From Planctomycetota bacterium (GTDB lineage: Bacteria > Planctomycetota > Phycisphaerae > UBA1845), in NCBI GenBank assembly GCA_029558835.1, contig JAKQDH010000050.1, forward strand, positions 1-32,037: a DNA stretch of 32,037 nucleotides, read 5' to 3'. This document shows, one piece after another, positions 22,212 through 29,617 of this stretch (position 1 is its first letter; every line of letters starts with the position of its first letter). The notes under the pieces are model-generated. The model was not told the DNA's origin and did not search any database. It was given only the letters and a program-made list of their open reading frames with translations. A program made the translations under genes and the position numbers.

Positions 22212-23789
22212 ATGCGTGCCCGCGACTCCCAGGGGCTGGATCCGCTTCGTGCTCGAGTACATCACCTGACGGCGATGGTGGCCGTCGGGTTCGGCGTCCT
22301 GGTCGTCCTGGTGGCCGTCGTTGCGGTGCTCCTCAGCGCGCCGCAGCGGCGACTGGCGCACCGGCTCGAAGACCTGGGGAACCGAGTGGCCATCCTCGAG
22401 CAGGGGGCGGGGCAGGCGAAGCCACCTGGACGGGCGGGCGTCGCTCCGGCGTCGCCTGCTCAGCCGACACACCACCCCGGCGAGACGCGGCCAACCGTGC
22501 CGGCCACGCTGGAATCGCCCTCGCCGCCTGCCCCGGTGCCTGGGGCGGAGACCACGGCGGCACCGGCGCCGGTCGTACCGCCGGCTGCGCCTTCACTCCC
22601 GCAGCCGTCGCCGACGCCGCCCGAGGCCGCGGAGCCGGTCGGGACCACGGCAGCCGAGGCTGAGCGTACGGTAGTGGCTCTGGTCGAAGGCGGCGCCCAA
22701 CGGGTCGTAGACGAGCGTGGCCACGAGGTCCGGCAGGCTCTTGAGGCACTGGCAGTGCTGCCCGGCGCGCCGGGAAGTCTTTCCTATGCTGCTCAGATTG
22801 CCGCTTCCGAGTTATACTTGGCGCTTGGCGACTTTGATCCTGCGGGTCGCTACGCCGTGGCGGCCCTCGCCGGCAGTCCGCGCGAGCCCCGCGCTCTGTC
22901 CCTGCTGGCGCAGATTTGCCTCCGGGCGGGCGACTTTGAGAAAGCGCTTAGGTACGCCCAGGAGGCGGCGGAGGCGCCGGGGGCACCGCCGGAGACGCTG
23001 CTCACGTTGGCAAGGGCCCAGGTCGGGGCAGGCAAATGGCCGGAGGCTGAAGGCACCCTCCAGCGAGCGGTCGGCATGCCGGCCGTGGCTGCTGATGCTG
23101 CCGCGTTGCTGGCGCCGCGCCTGCTCGCGGTCAACCGGTTCGCAGAGGCAGCCGAAGCCCTGGCTCGCGGTCGTGCCGAGGAGCCGGATCGCCTGGACCT
23201 GATCCAACTGCATGCCCGCAGCTTGGCCGGCATGGGTGATTATGCCGCCTGTGTTCCGCTGGCGGAGCGCGCCGTCCAAGCGGACCCCGACGACGCGGCT
23301 ACCTCGCTAATCCTGGGACGGGCCCTGTATGAGACACGGCAGCTCCCCAGGGCGACCGACCTGCTGAGGAGTCTGGTAGCACGGGAGCCCGGCAACAGGG
23401 AGGCCCTGGAACTGCTGGGTCTCACGCTGCTCGCCAACCTCAACGCCGACGATGCGGCCGAAGTGTTCGAACATCTCGTCAAGTTGGCGCCGGATTCGGC
23501 CGAGGCGTGGCACTACCTGGGTGTGGCGGAGGCGAACGCTGACAACTGTGCCGTGGCCCAGACGGCGTTTCGGGCTGCCCTGGAGCGGCAGGCGGACCGC
23601 CCGGAGACCTTGTTTGCTCAAGCGGTGTGCCTGGCACGTGCAGGCGACAGCGCTGCGGCCGCGACGGCCCTGGCGCGAGCGGTCCAGCTCCAACCCGACT
23701 TGGCCCAACGGGCGACCGAGGTACCCGTGCTGGCCAAACTAGGCGGTGACAAGGCCACACGCCGGGGCAAGAGCGGGGACGGTCAGTAA
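22212..23789 (+). CDS. Membrane-anchored TPR-repeat protein
   Basis: From the ATG at 22212 this encodes 525 residues; a GTG at 22182 overlapping the previous stop would add ten. One TM segment (about 21-43) is followed by a short coiled segment (RRLAHRLEDLGNRVAILEQ), a Pro/Ala-rich linker (about 70-150) and roughly nine tetratricopeptide-like repeats (about 190-510). Recognisable repeat pieces include LYLALGDFDPAGRYAVAAL, CLRAGDFEKALRYAQEA and LGRALYETRQLPRATDLL. Such proteins act as scaffolds for protein complexes, probably outside the inner membrane here. The partners are unknown. It follows the DnaJ-like and two-TM genes in an operon-like run. Confidence 0.82.
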   Translation: MRARDSQGLDPLRARVHHLTAMVAVGFGVLVVLVAVVAVLLSAPQRRLAHRLEDLGNRVAILEQGAGQAKPPGRAGVAPASPAQPTHHPGETRPTVPATLESPSPPAPVPGAETTAAPAPVVPPAAPSLPQPSPTPPEAAEPVGTTAAEAERTVVALVEGGAQRVVDERGHEVRQALEALAVLPGAPGSLSYAAQIAASELYLALGDFDPAGRYAVAALAGSPREPRALSLLAQICLRAGDFEKALRYAQEAAEAPGAPPETLLTLARAQVGAGKWPEAEGTLQRAVGMPAVAADAAALLAPRLLAVNRFAEAAEALARGRAEEPDRLDLIQLHARSLAGMGDYAACVPLAERAVQADPDDAATSLILGRALYETRQLPRATDLLRSLVAREPGNREALELLGLTLLANLNADDAAEVFEHLVKLAPDSAEAWHYLGVAEANADNCAVAQTAFRAALERQADRPETLFAQAVCLARAGDSAAAATALARAVQLQPDLAQRATEVPVLAKLGGDKATRRGKSGDGQ

Positions 23790-23924
23790 GACTCAACGCC
23801 GGCGTGCCGCGGCCCAGGTGACGTCGGTTTCTCACCGCCGCGGAGCACGCCTTGGGCGTCAGCGGTGCAGTGATGTGCGCGGCGGCCGTGGGCGGGACGC
23901 CGGTGCCACGGTCGGAGCAACGGG

Positions 23925-24668
23925 ATGGCCGACTTAGGCGACATGGTGGCCCTGGTGACCGGCGGGGCGGTGCGCGTCGGGCGGGCGATTGTCACCGAAC
24001 TGGCCCAAGCCGGTTGCGGGGTTGCCATTCACTACCGCAAGTCCGCAGAACAGGCGGCGGCACTCGCAATTGAGGTGGCGGCGCTGGGTGTGCCGAGCTG
24101 CTGCTTGTCGGGGGAGCTTGAGGATCCCGACTCCTGGGCGGAGCTGGTCCGCGGGACCGTGGCGAAGCTGGGCAGGCTGGATGTGCTGGTCAACAACGCC
24201 GCGGCGTTCGTTTTTGGGGAGGACACCGTCGAGGGATTCGACGTTCGGCAATGGGAGAGGATGTTGCGGGTGAACCTGGTGGCACCGATGGGGCTAGTTC
24301 ACCACGCCCGGCGCTACCTGGCCGCCTCTGGCCGAGGGTCGGTAGTCAACCTGTGCGACATTTCGGCTGAGCGCCCCTGGCCTGCACACCTGTCGTACTG
24401 TGCTTCGAAGGCAGGGCTTGTGAATGTGACCCGAGCTTTGGCGCGAGCCCTGGCGCCAGAAGTGCGGGTCAACGCGGTAGCCCCTGGCATAGCCGAGTTC
24501 CCGGAGTACTACTCGGAATCGCTGCGGCGGGAACTGATCGCCCAGGTGCCCCTGAAACGGCCCGGGAGCCCCGAACAGGTGGCCCGAGCGGTGCGGTTCC
24601 TGGCGGAATCGGGCGATTTCATCACGGGGCAGGTGATCGCCGTGGACGGGGGACGGTCGATCGCGTGA
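23925..24668 (+). CDS. Short-chain dehydrogenase of the pteridine-reductase type
   Basis: This is a NADPH-dependent oxidoreductase of 247 residues with a Rossmann fold. The cofactor motif VTGGAVRVGRAI (11-22) is the TGx3RxG form, with HYR before the adenine pocket, which favours NADPH. NNAA is at 90-93 and the active-site pair Y158/K162 is in YCASK. At the place of the usual SDR serine, 13 residues before the tyrosine, there is D145 in LCDISAERPW, as in pteridine reductases such as PTR1 and FolM. It is therefore likely to reduce a pteridine or folate, though a FabG-like substrate is not excluded. The ATG has GGAG seven bases upstream. Confidence 0.85.
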   Translation: MADLGDMVALVTGGAVRVGRAIVTELAQAGCGVAIHYRKSAEQAAALAIEVAALGVPSCCLSGELEDPDSWAELVRGTVAKLGRLDVLVNNAAAFVFGEDTVEGFDVRQWERMLRVNLVAPMGLVHHARRYLAASGRGSVVNLCDISAERPWPAHLSYCASKAGLVNVTRALARALAPEVRVNAVAPGIAEFPEYYSESLRRELIAQVPLKRPGSPEQVARAVRFLAESGDFITGQVIAVDGGRSIA

Positions 24669-24670
24669 CC

Positions 24671-24696
24671 GCCGGCCGGCGGGGGGCGTTTCGCCC
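24671..24696 (+). terminator. Candidate terminator after the SDR gene
   Basis: GCCGGCCGGC is followed by GGGCG-TTT-CGCCC and TTGC, beginning three bases after the SDR stop. The hairpin is stable but the T-tract is poor. I see nothing else supported in the 24669-24908 gap. Confidence 0.4.
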
Positions 24697-24908
24697 TTGC
24701 AACTATCGGCTCCTTGCTTACCCTGTAGGGGGTCGTCCGACCCGCGGGGAGACGGGCGCGAGCCCGGCTCCTGCGCTGCGGCGGCGGGATCCCCAGCGCC
24801 CGGCGTTCATGCCGCCCGGCGCTACCCTCTAAGCGACGCGGCCGCATCCGGCTGGGCAACGGGGTTGTCCGGACGGCGAGGCCAGGCACCAGACGGCAGC
24901 AGATAGCG

Positions 24909-26591
24909 ATGGAATTGAGTGTGATCGCGGTGATCGCGGCCGCCCTCCCTGAGGACGGTGGATACGTCAGCCTTTATAAGCTGGGGGGCATCCTGCTCGT
25001 GCTGCTGGCCTGGGCAGGCATCACGGTCTGGGTGGACCACGACACGAACGTGGTCAAGACCAAGCGAGAGCAGTGGAATGTGATCGTGACGGCCGGGGGG
25101 GTGGTGGGCTTCTTCGTCCTGCTGGTCCTGCCGATGAAGGGACCGTTGTTCTTCGCGGGGCTGGGCTTCTGGCTGTTGATCGCGGGCGGGGCGCAACTGG
25201 CGTACATCATCCACCGCAACGGGCGGGTTCTTCCCACGGCGCGCATTCTGACGCCGGATCATCTTCGGCGGTTGCTCACGGCGGGGTCGGAGAATAAGAA
25301 GCGGGCCAAAGATAAGGGCCAGCGGATCAAGCTCCACGACCACACCGGCAAAGCCGTCGAGCCGCCACAGGATCCCGAGGAGAACGAGGACTACCAGGTC
25401 ACGCAGGACTTCCTGTTTGACCTGCTGTGGCGGCGGACGTCGGAGGTGGACGTACTCGCAGGGCGAGAGAAGTACCGGGTCGTGGTGCGCGTGGACGGGG
25501 TGGCCAGCGAGAAAGCGGACGGTCTGGCACCCGAGGACGGCGAACGCATCTTCCGTTTCCTCAAGAAGATCGCCGGACTGAACGTGCAGGAGATCCGGCG
25601 GCCGCAGACGGGCAAGATCAAGGCGGCGACGTTGGCCCACACGGGGGACCTCGGGGAGACGGTCGTGCAGACGTCCGGGACGACGGCCGGCGAACGTCTG
25701 CGTTTGCGTCTGCACCTGGCCGCCCGACTCTTCCGGTTGCAGGAACTGGGCATCCCGGAGCCGCGGCTGGTCCAGTTGAAGACGGCCGCGGAGCAGGCGA
25801 GCGGGCTGGTGCTGATCACGGCCCTGCCCGAAAACGGCATGACCACTACGCAGTACGCCGTCCTGCGCACCCACGACGTGTACATGCAGAACGTGCACAC
25901 GCTGGAGCGGCGGATGCTGCTGCCGCTGGACAACATTACGCAGCAGGTCTACGACGGCAGCAACCCGGAGGTCAGCTACGGACGGATGCTGCAAACGGTG
26001 ATCCGCCGCGAGCCGGACGTGGTGATGGTCAGCGAGTGCGAGGACCGGGAGACGGCGCAGGTGGCGACGGGAGCGGCCCTGGATGACCGCAAGATCTACC
26101 TGGGCATGCACGCTAAGGACTGCTTCGACGCGTTGAGCCAGTATCTGTCGCTGGTGGACGACAACGCCTCGGCGGCGCAGGCGCTGATTGTCGTGCTCAA
26201 CCAGCGGCTGGTGCGCATCCTGTGCACGGAATGCCGGGAGGCGTTCCGGCCCGATCCGACCATGCTCAAGAAGCTCAACCTGCCGGCGGAGAAAATCGAG
26301 CGGTTCTATCGTCCGCCCACCGAGCCGCTGGTGGACAAGAAGGGGCGGGAGATCATCTGCTCCAACTGCCAAGGCACCGGCTACGTCGGGCGCACCGGCA
26401 TCTTCGAGCTGCTGGTGGTGGACGATGGCATCAAGAAACTGATGGCGGAGGGGGCCTCCAGCAACCGGATCAAAGCACAGGCCCGCAAGAACAAGATGTA
26501 CTACCTGCAGGAAGAGGGGCTGCTGAAAGTGATCGACGGCACAACGAGTATGAACGAGATCCTCCGCGTCCTGCGTGATGGGACGAAGTAA
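24909..26591 (+). CDS. Membrane-anchored GspE/PilB-family protein with a degenerate ATP site
   Basis: The 560 residues have three hydrophobic segments (about 24-42, 57-74, 78-100), then a cytoplasmic part homologous to type II secretion/type IV pilus ATPases. Aligning to that family, the Walker A position reads LITALPENGMTTTQYA (301-316), with M310 where the invariant lysine should be. The Asp box TIEDPVEY reads TLERRMLL, and Walker B reads REPDVVMVSECEDRETAQVA (366-385). The four zinc cysteines survive (C438, C441, C483, C486; NCQGTGYVGRTGIFELL). It is thus probably a pseudo-ATPase with a scaffold role. The frame is intact and long, so it is not a pseudogene. No pilin, GspF or secretin gene is nearby. 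The CvpA-like gene begins 15 bases downstream. Confidence 0.85.
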   Translation: MELSVIAVIAAALPEDGGYVSLYKLGGILLVLLAWAGITVWVDHDTNVVKTKREQWNVIVTAGGVVGFFVLLVLPMKGPLFFAGLGFWLLIAGGAQLAYIIHRNGRVLPTARILTPDHLRRLLTAGSENKKRAKDKGQRIKLHDHTGKAVEPPQDPEENEDYQVTQDFLFDLLWRRTSEVDVLAGREKYRVVVRVDGVASEKADGLAPEDGERIFRFLKKIAGLNVQEIRRPQTGKIKAATLAHTGDLGETVVQTSGTTAGERLRLRLHLAARLFRLQELGIPEPRLVQLKTAAEQASGLVLITALPENGMTTTQYAVLRTHDVYMQNVHTLERRMLLPLDNITQQVYDGSNPEVSYGRMLQTVIRREPDVVMVSECEDRETAQVATGAALDDRKIYLGMHAKDCFDALSQYLSLVDDNASAAQALIVVLNQRLVRILCTECREAFRPDPTMLKKLNLPAEKIERFYRPPTEPLVDKKGREIICSNCQGTGYVGRTGIFELLVVDDGIKKLMAEGASSNRIKAQARKNKMYYLQEEGLLKVIDGTTSMNEILRVLRDGTK

Positions 26592-26606
26592 GGGGGGCAT
26601 GAGACG

Positions 26607-28442
26607 ATGTGGCTGTCCGTGTTGCTGATACTCCTGTTCATTGCCGTGGCGATTTACCAGTCCATGCACGGGCTTTTCAGCGCCCTGTTGATGGCGGTGC
26701 TGACCATCTGCTGTGCCGCATTCGCGCTGGGGTACTACGAGTGGGTGGCGGGCCACTGGTTGGCGCCTCACTGGAAGCCTGATTATGCCCTGGGCATTTC
26801 GCTGGGGGTGCTATTCGGCGGCCCGCTACTGGTGCTGCGGCTGGTGATCGACCAGATCATCCGCCGGTCGAACCTGCTGCCGGCGGTGGTGGACCGGGTG
26901 GGCGGCGGCATCTGCGGGCTGGTGGTGGCCCTGGTGATCACGAGCATCGTGGGGTTGTGTATCCAGTTGCTGCCGTTCGACCGCGGTTTCCTGGGCTACG
27001 CCCGGGTGCCCCAGGTGCTGCCGGCGCGGGCGGACGACGGAACGGTGGCCGAGCCGCGGGCCCTCGATGCCCCGGACAAGGAAATCTGGCTGGGACTCGA
27101 TCGCTTCGCGGTCGGGATGGTGGGGTTGCTCTCGGACGGAATTCTCAGCGGCGCGCGCAGCCTGCACCAGGAGCAACCGGACCCCGTGCAGGCGATCGGC
27201 TGGGTGGGCTCCACACGGGCTGAGGTGACGCGCTACGCCCCGCCCAATTCGATTTCGATTGTCAAGGTCAACGGGGCGGACACGGCCGTCGTGCCCCAGG
27301 TCTACCAGCTCACGCCGGGCAACCCGCGCGCCGGGGAGACCACCCGGCATGAAGCCATGTCGCCGCCGGGCGGCAGGGAGTTCCGCGTCGTCCGGCTGAA
27401 GCTGAAGGACAGCGCCCGCAGCAAAGTGAACAAGGACCACGTGTTCACGCTGCGTCAGATTCGTCTCGTCGGGCGCGATGTCTACGGTACTGCCATGCAG
27501 CTTCACGCCGTCGCCATTCAGGAGAATCTGGAAGAAGAAGGACGGGCTCCGGCGATCAACCGACACATCCGGGCGGTGTCGAAGTGGGGCAAGACCTGGC
27601 CGGTCACCGAGATACCCTACAACCCGCGCGAAGATCATCGTGATGAGATTGAGGTTGTCTTCGAGGTGCCGCTGGGGTTCCAGCCCTGGTACGTGGAGTA
27701 CAAGCTGGGCGGCGCCCGGGCCCTGGTGTCCTTTGCCGCCGGCGATGCGGCTCCACAGGCTGGTGCCGGCGGAGGGGGGGGAGCGCCCCCGCTGAGTGGT
27801 TCCACCGCGGAGCGCGGCAGCGCCCCCGCGGGTGCCACCGTGCCTTCGGTGGGTCTGGGCGGCAACGTGCGGGCGGCCACCACGCGCAGCGGCGCCTCGT
27901 TCTTCGGCGACGGTCTGCCGCTGACCCTCACTGACTACACCGAACGCCAGAACGCGGAGATCAGTCGGGGGGTGCTTCAGGAAGGGAGCCTGGTAGCTGA
28001 AGTGAGCAAGCAGGGGGGCGGCCGGAAGGCGCCGGTCTCCCGACTCCAGGTGCCAGGTGAGCAGCGGCTGCTGCACTTGAATGTTGCCCGATTGCAGGCC
28101 CGCAGTACGTACGGCCGGGCCCGCCAGTTCGCCGTGGAGACCGTGCAGAACTACAAGGTCATCGACGACCGCGGCAATGAGTACCGTATCTGCGGCAAGT
28201 ATGCCCAGGCGCAGGTCGGCGGCGTAGACCTCTTTGAAATCCAGTATTTCCCCAATCAGGCCGGGTCCCTCGGCGGGCTCGGTCAGTTCGACCGGATCAA
28301 AAACTCCGACCTGAAGGATGATTACGACCTGGTTTTCCTGTTTCTTGTCAACCCGGGGGTGACGATCGTGCGGTTTACCACCGGCGGTTCCGCCGACCGG
28401 GCGGATGATTTGGAAGGGGAGAACCTCGTCGCCCCCTCGTAG
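26607..28442 (+). CDS. CvpA-domain membrane protein with a large extracytoplasmic part
   Basis: The 611-residue product starts with a CvpA (colicin V production) type membrane domain of about four helices (1-122), including VVDRVGGGICGLVVALVITS near residues 94-113. Residues 130-611 are a large soluble domain not found in ordinary CvpA proteins, which are about 160-180 residues. It includes beta-rich blocks and a Gly/Ser/Ala-rich linker (about 385-415). No enzyme motif is visible. A GGGGGG ribosome site precedes the ATG. It is encoded directly after the degenerate GspE-like protein, suggesting a two-protein membrane complex. The function is unknown. Confidence 0.78.
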   Translation: MWLSVLLILLFIAVAIYQSMHGLFSALLMAVLTICCAAFALGYYEWVAGHWLAPHWKPDYALGISLGVLFGGPLLVLRLVIDQIIRRSNLLPAVVDRVGGGICGLVVALVITSIVGLCIQLLPFDRGFLGYARVPQVLPARADDGTVAEPRALDAPDKEIWLGLDRFAVGMVGLLSDGILSGARSLHQEQPDPVQAIGWVGSTRAEVTRYAPPNSISIVKVNGADTAVVPQVYQLTPGNPRAGETTRHEAMSPPGGREFRVVRLKLKDSARSKVNKDHVFTLRQIRLVGRDVYGTAMQLHAVAIQENLEEEGRAPAINRHIRAVSKWGKTWPVTEIPYNPREDHRDEIEVVFEVPLGFQPWYVEYKLGGARALVSFAAGDAAPQAGAGGGGGAPPLSGSTAERGSAPAGATVPSVGLGGNVRAATTRSGASFFGDGLPLTLTDYTERQNAEISRGVLQEGSLVAEVSKQGGGRKAPVSRLQVPGEQRLLHLNVARLQARSTYGRARQFAVETVQNYKVIDDRGNEYRICGKYAQAQVGGVDLFEIQYFPNQAGSLGGLGQFDRIKNSDLKDDYDLVFLFLVNPGVTIVRFTTGGSADRADDLEGENLVAPS

Positions 28443-28454
28443 AGCCTCCCGGCA

Positions 28455-28472
28455 CGCGGTCTTTCGGCCGCG
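28455..28472. terminator. Hairpin between convergent genes
   Basis: CGCGGTC and GGCCGCG form a 7-bp stem (one G-T pair) around TTTC. It lies in the 70-bp gap between the ends of the CvpA-like gene and the Gfo/Idh/MocA gene, so it could end transcription from both sides. Confidence 0.4.
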
Positions 28473-28512
28473 GCTGACCCGCGCCGACCCCCAGCGCATA
28501 CCCAACCACACG

Positions 28513-29523
28513 CTACCGCAGGAGCCGCGCCGGAGTCTCGGGTGCTCCCGTGCGCGCGGAAAGGTAGGCCGTCTCGATGACCGCCAGTGTCGGCAGGTGC
28601 GCCGCCGCGGCGGACTCCGTGGGCGTGATCCCGGCGCGCAGGGCCGCGCCGAAGGCGCCCAGCGCCGGAGCGATCGGCTTTGTCGTGTGTACCGGTACGG
28701 AGGTGCCGTGCCCGGGCTCCACGCTTTCGACCAGCAGGCCGCTGGGCGAGACGTCCAGAGAACCGGCGCTGCCCAGCAGGCGCAGCGACCAATGCGCGGT
28801 GCGCACTTCCGAGGCACGGCAGGCACTGAGCGCGGCCGTGGCGCCGCCCGGGAGGACCATACCCACCACGACGGCGTCCTCGGTGTCGTAGCTGCGCGGC
28901 ATGCCGGGCGGTACCGCCAGGCTGCGTTGTGCCCAGAGCTGGGCGGGGACGCCCAGGGTGCCCACCAGCAGGTCGATCAGTTCATAGGCCCCGTGCAGCA
29001 GGACGCCGCCGCCGGCGCGGGCGGCATCGCCCGCCCAGCCTGCCAGCGGAGGGAGAGGCACGCGTATCTGCGCCGTCGCGTGGCACAGGTGGCCGACCCC
29101 CGCGCCCGGCTCGCGCAGCAGCGCGAAGGCAGGCTCCGCACTCCACGGTCGAGCCACGATGAGTGGACAACCCGCGGCAGCGAAGCCCGCAGTCAGCTTG
29201 GCCAACTCGGCGAACGTGCGGGCCGCGGGGGGCTTGAGAAAGACGGGCAGGCCGCGCTGGGCGGCAATCAGAAGCAGTTCAGGTGACGCCGGCGGCTCCA
29301 GCGCCACTACGAGTGCCTGCAAGGGCTCGCGGCTCTGCTCGACGATGAGGGAGCGCAGGTCTTCGTAGCCGCGCGCGCCCGTGCCCTGCACGACCCGGCG
29401 CAGCAACTCAACGTCCGGGTCGCCGATGGCCACCAGCTCGAACTGCTCGTCTGCCCGCAGCGCTTGCAGGTAGTCCGCGCCGGCGCCGCTCAGGCCGAGC
29501 AGGGCTGTTCGCAGTCGGTTCAC
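28513..29523 (-). CDS. Gfo/Idh/MocA-family oxidoreductase
   Basis: This is an NAD(P)-dependent oxidoreductase typical of sugar or inositol metabolism. From the GTG at 29523 it has 336 residues; GAGG lies nine bases upstream. The longer frame from 29562 runs into a palindromic repeat and is rejected. The Rossmann half shows ALLGLSGAGADYLQALRA (a G-x-S-G-A variant of the nucleotide loop), VAIGDPD and VFLKPPAARTFAEL, where the usual EKP catalytic lysine motif reads LKP. The C-terminal half shows GGGVLLHGAYELIDLLVGTLG, matching the family GGG-x-H-x-DL motif with changes. The substrate cannot be assigned. It follows the VWA gene on the same strand after a 94-bp gap. Confidence 0.85.
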   Translation of the reverse strand: MNRLRTALLGLSGAGADYLQALRADEQFELVAIGDPDVELLRRVVQGTGARGYEDLRSLIVEQSREPLQALVVALEPPASPELLLIAAQRGLPVFLKPPAARTFAELAKLTAGFAAAGCPLIVARPWSAEPAFALLREPGAGVGHLCHATAQIRVPLPPLAGWAGDAARAGGGVLLHGAYELIDLLVGTLGVPAQLWAQRSLAVPPGMPRSYDTEDAVVVGMVLPGGATAALSACRASEVRTAHWSLRLLGSAGSLDVSPSGLLVESVEPGHGTSVPVHTTKPIAPALGAFGAALRAGITPTESAAAAHLPTLAVIETAYLSARTGAPETPARLLR

Positions 29524-29560
29524 GCTGGCTTGCCTCGTGTCCGCAACGTCTCGAAGTCTC

Positions 29561-29586
29561 ACGTCGGCCGCGGGGGGCCGACGCTA
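29561..29586. repeat. GTCGGCC palindromic spacer element, copy 5
   Basis: ACGTCGGCC and GGCCGACGCTA form an inverted repeat around a G-rich loop. It is in the opposite orientation to copies 1-4 and lies between the VWA gene end and the oxidoreductase start. Confidence 0.7.
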
Positions 29587-29617
29587 CCTGGGGCCGCGGC
29601 GGGTGACACCACCGCGC

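Noticed and set aside
24909..26591. Reading the GspE-like gene as part of a functional type II secretion or type IV pilus operon
   Set aside because: No GspF, pilin, secretin or prepilin peptidase gene is adjacent, and the ATP site is degenerate.
24822..28826. Two long minus-strand frames (649 and 666 codons) opposite the GspE-like and CvpA-like genes
   Set aside because: The plus-strand products have recognisable domains, TM segments and ribosome sites; the antisense products do not.
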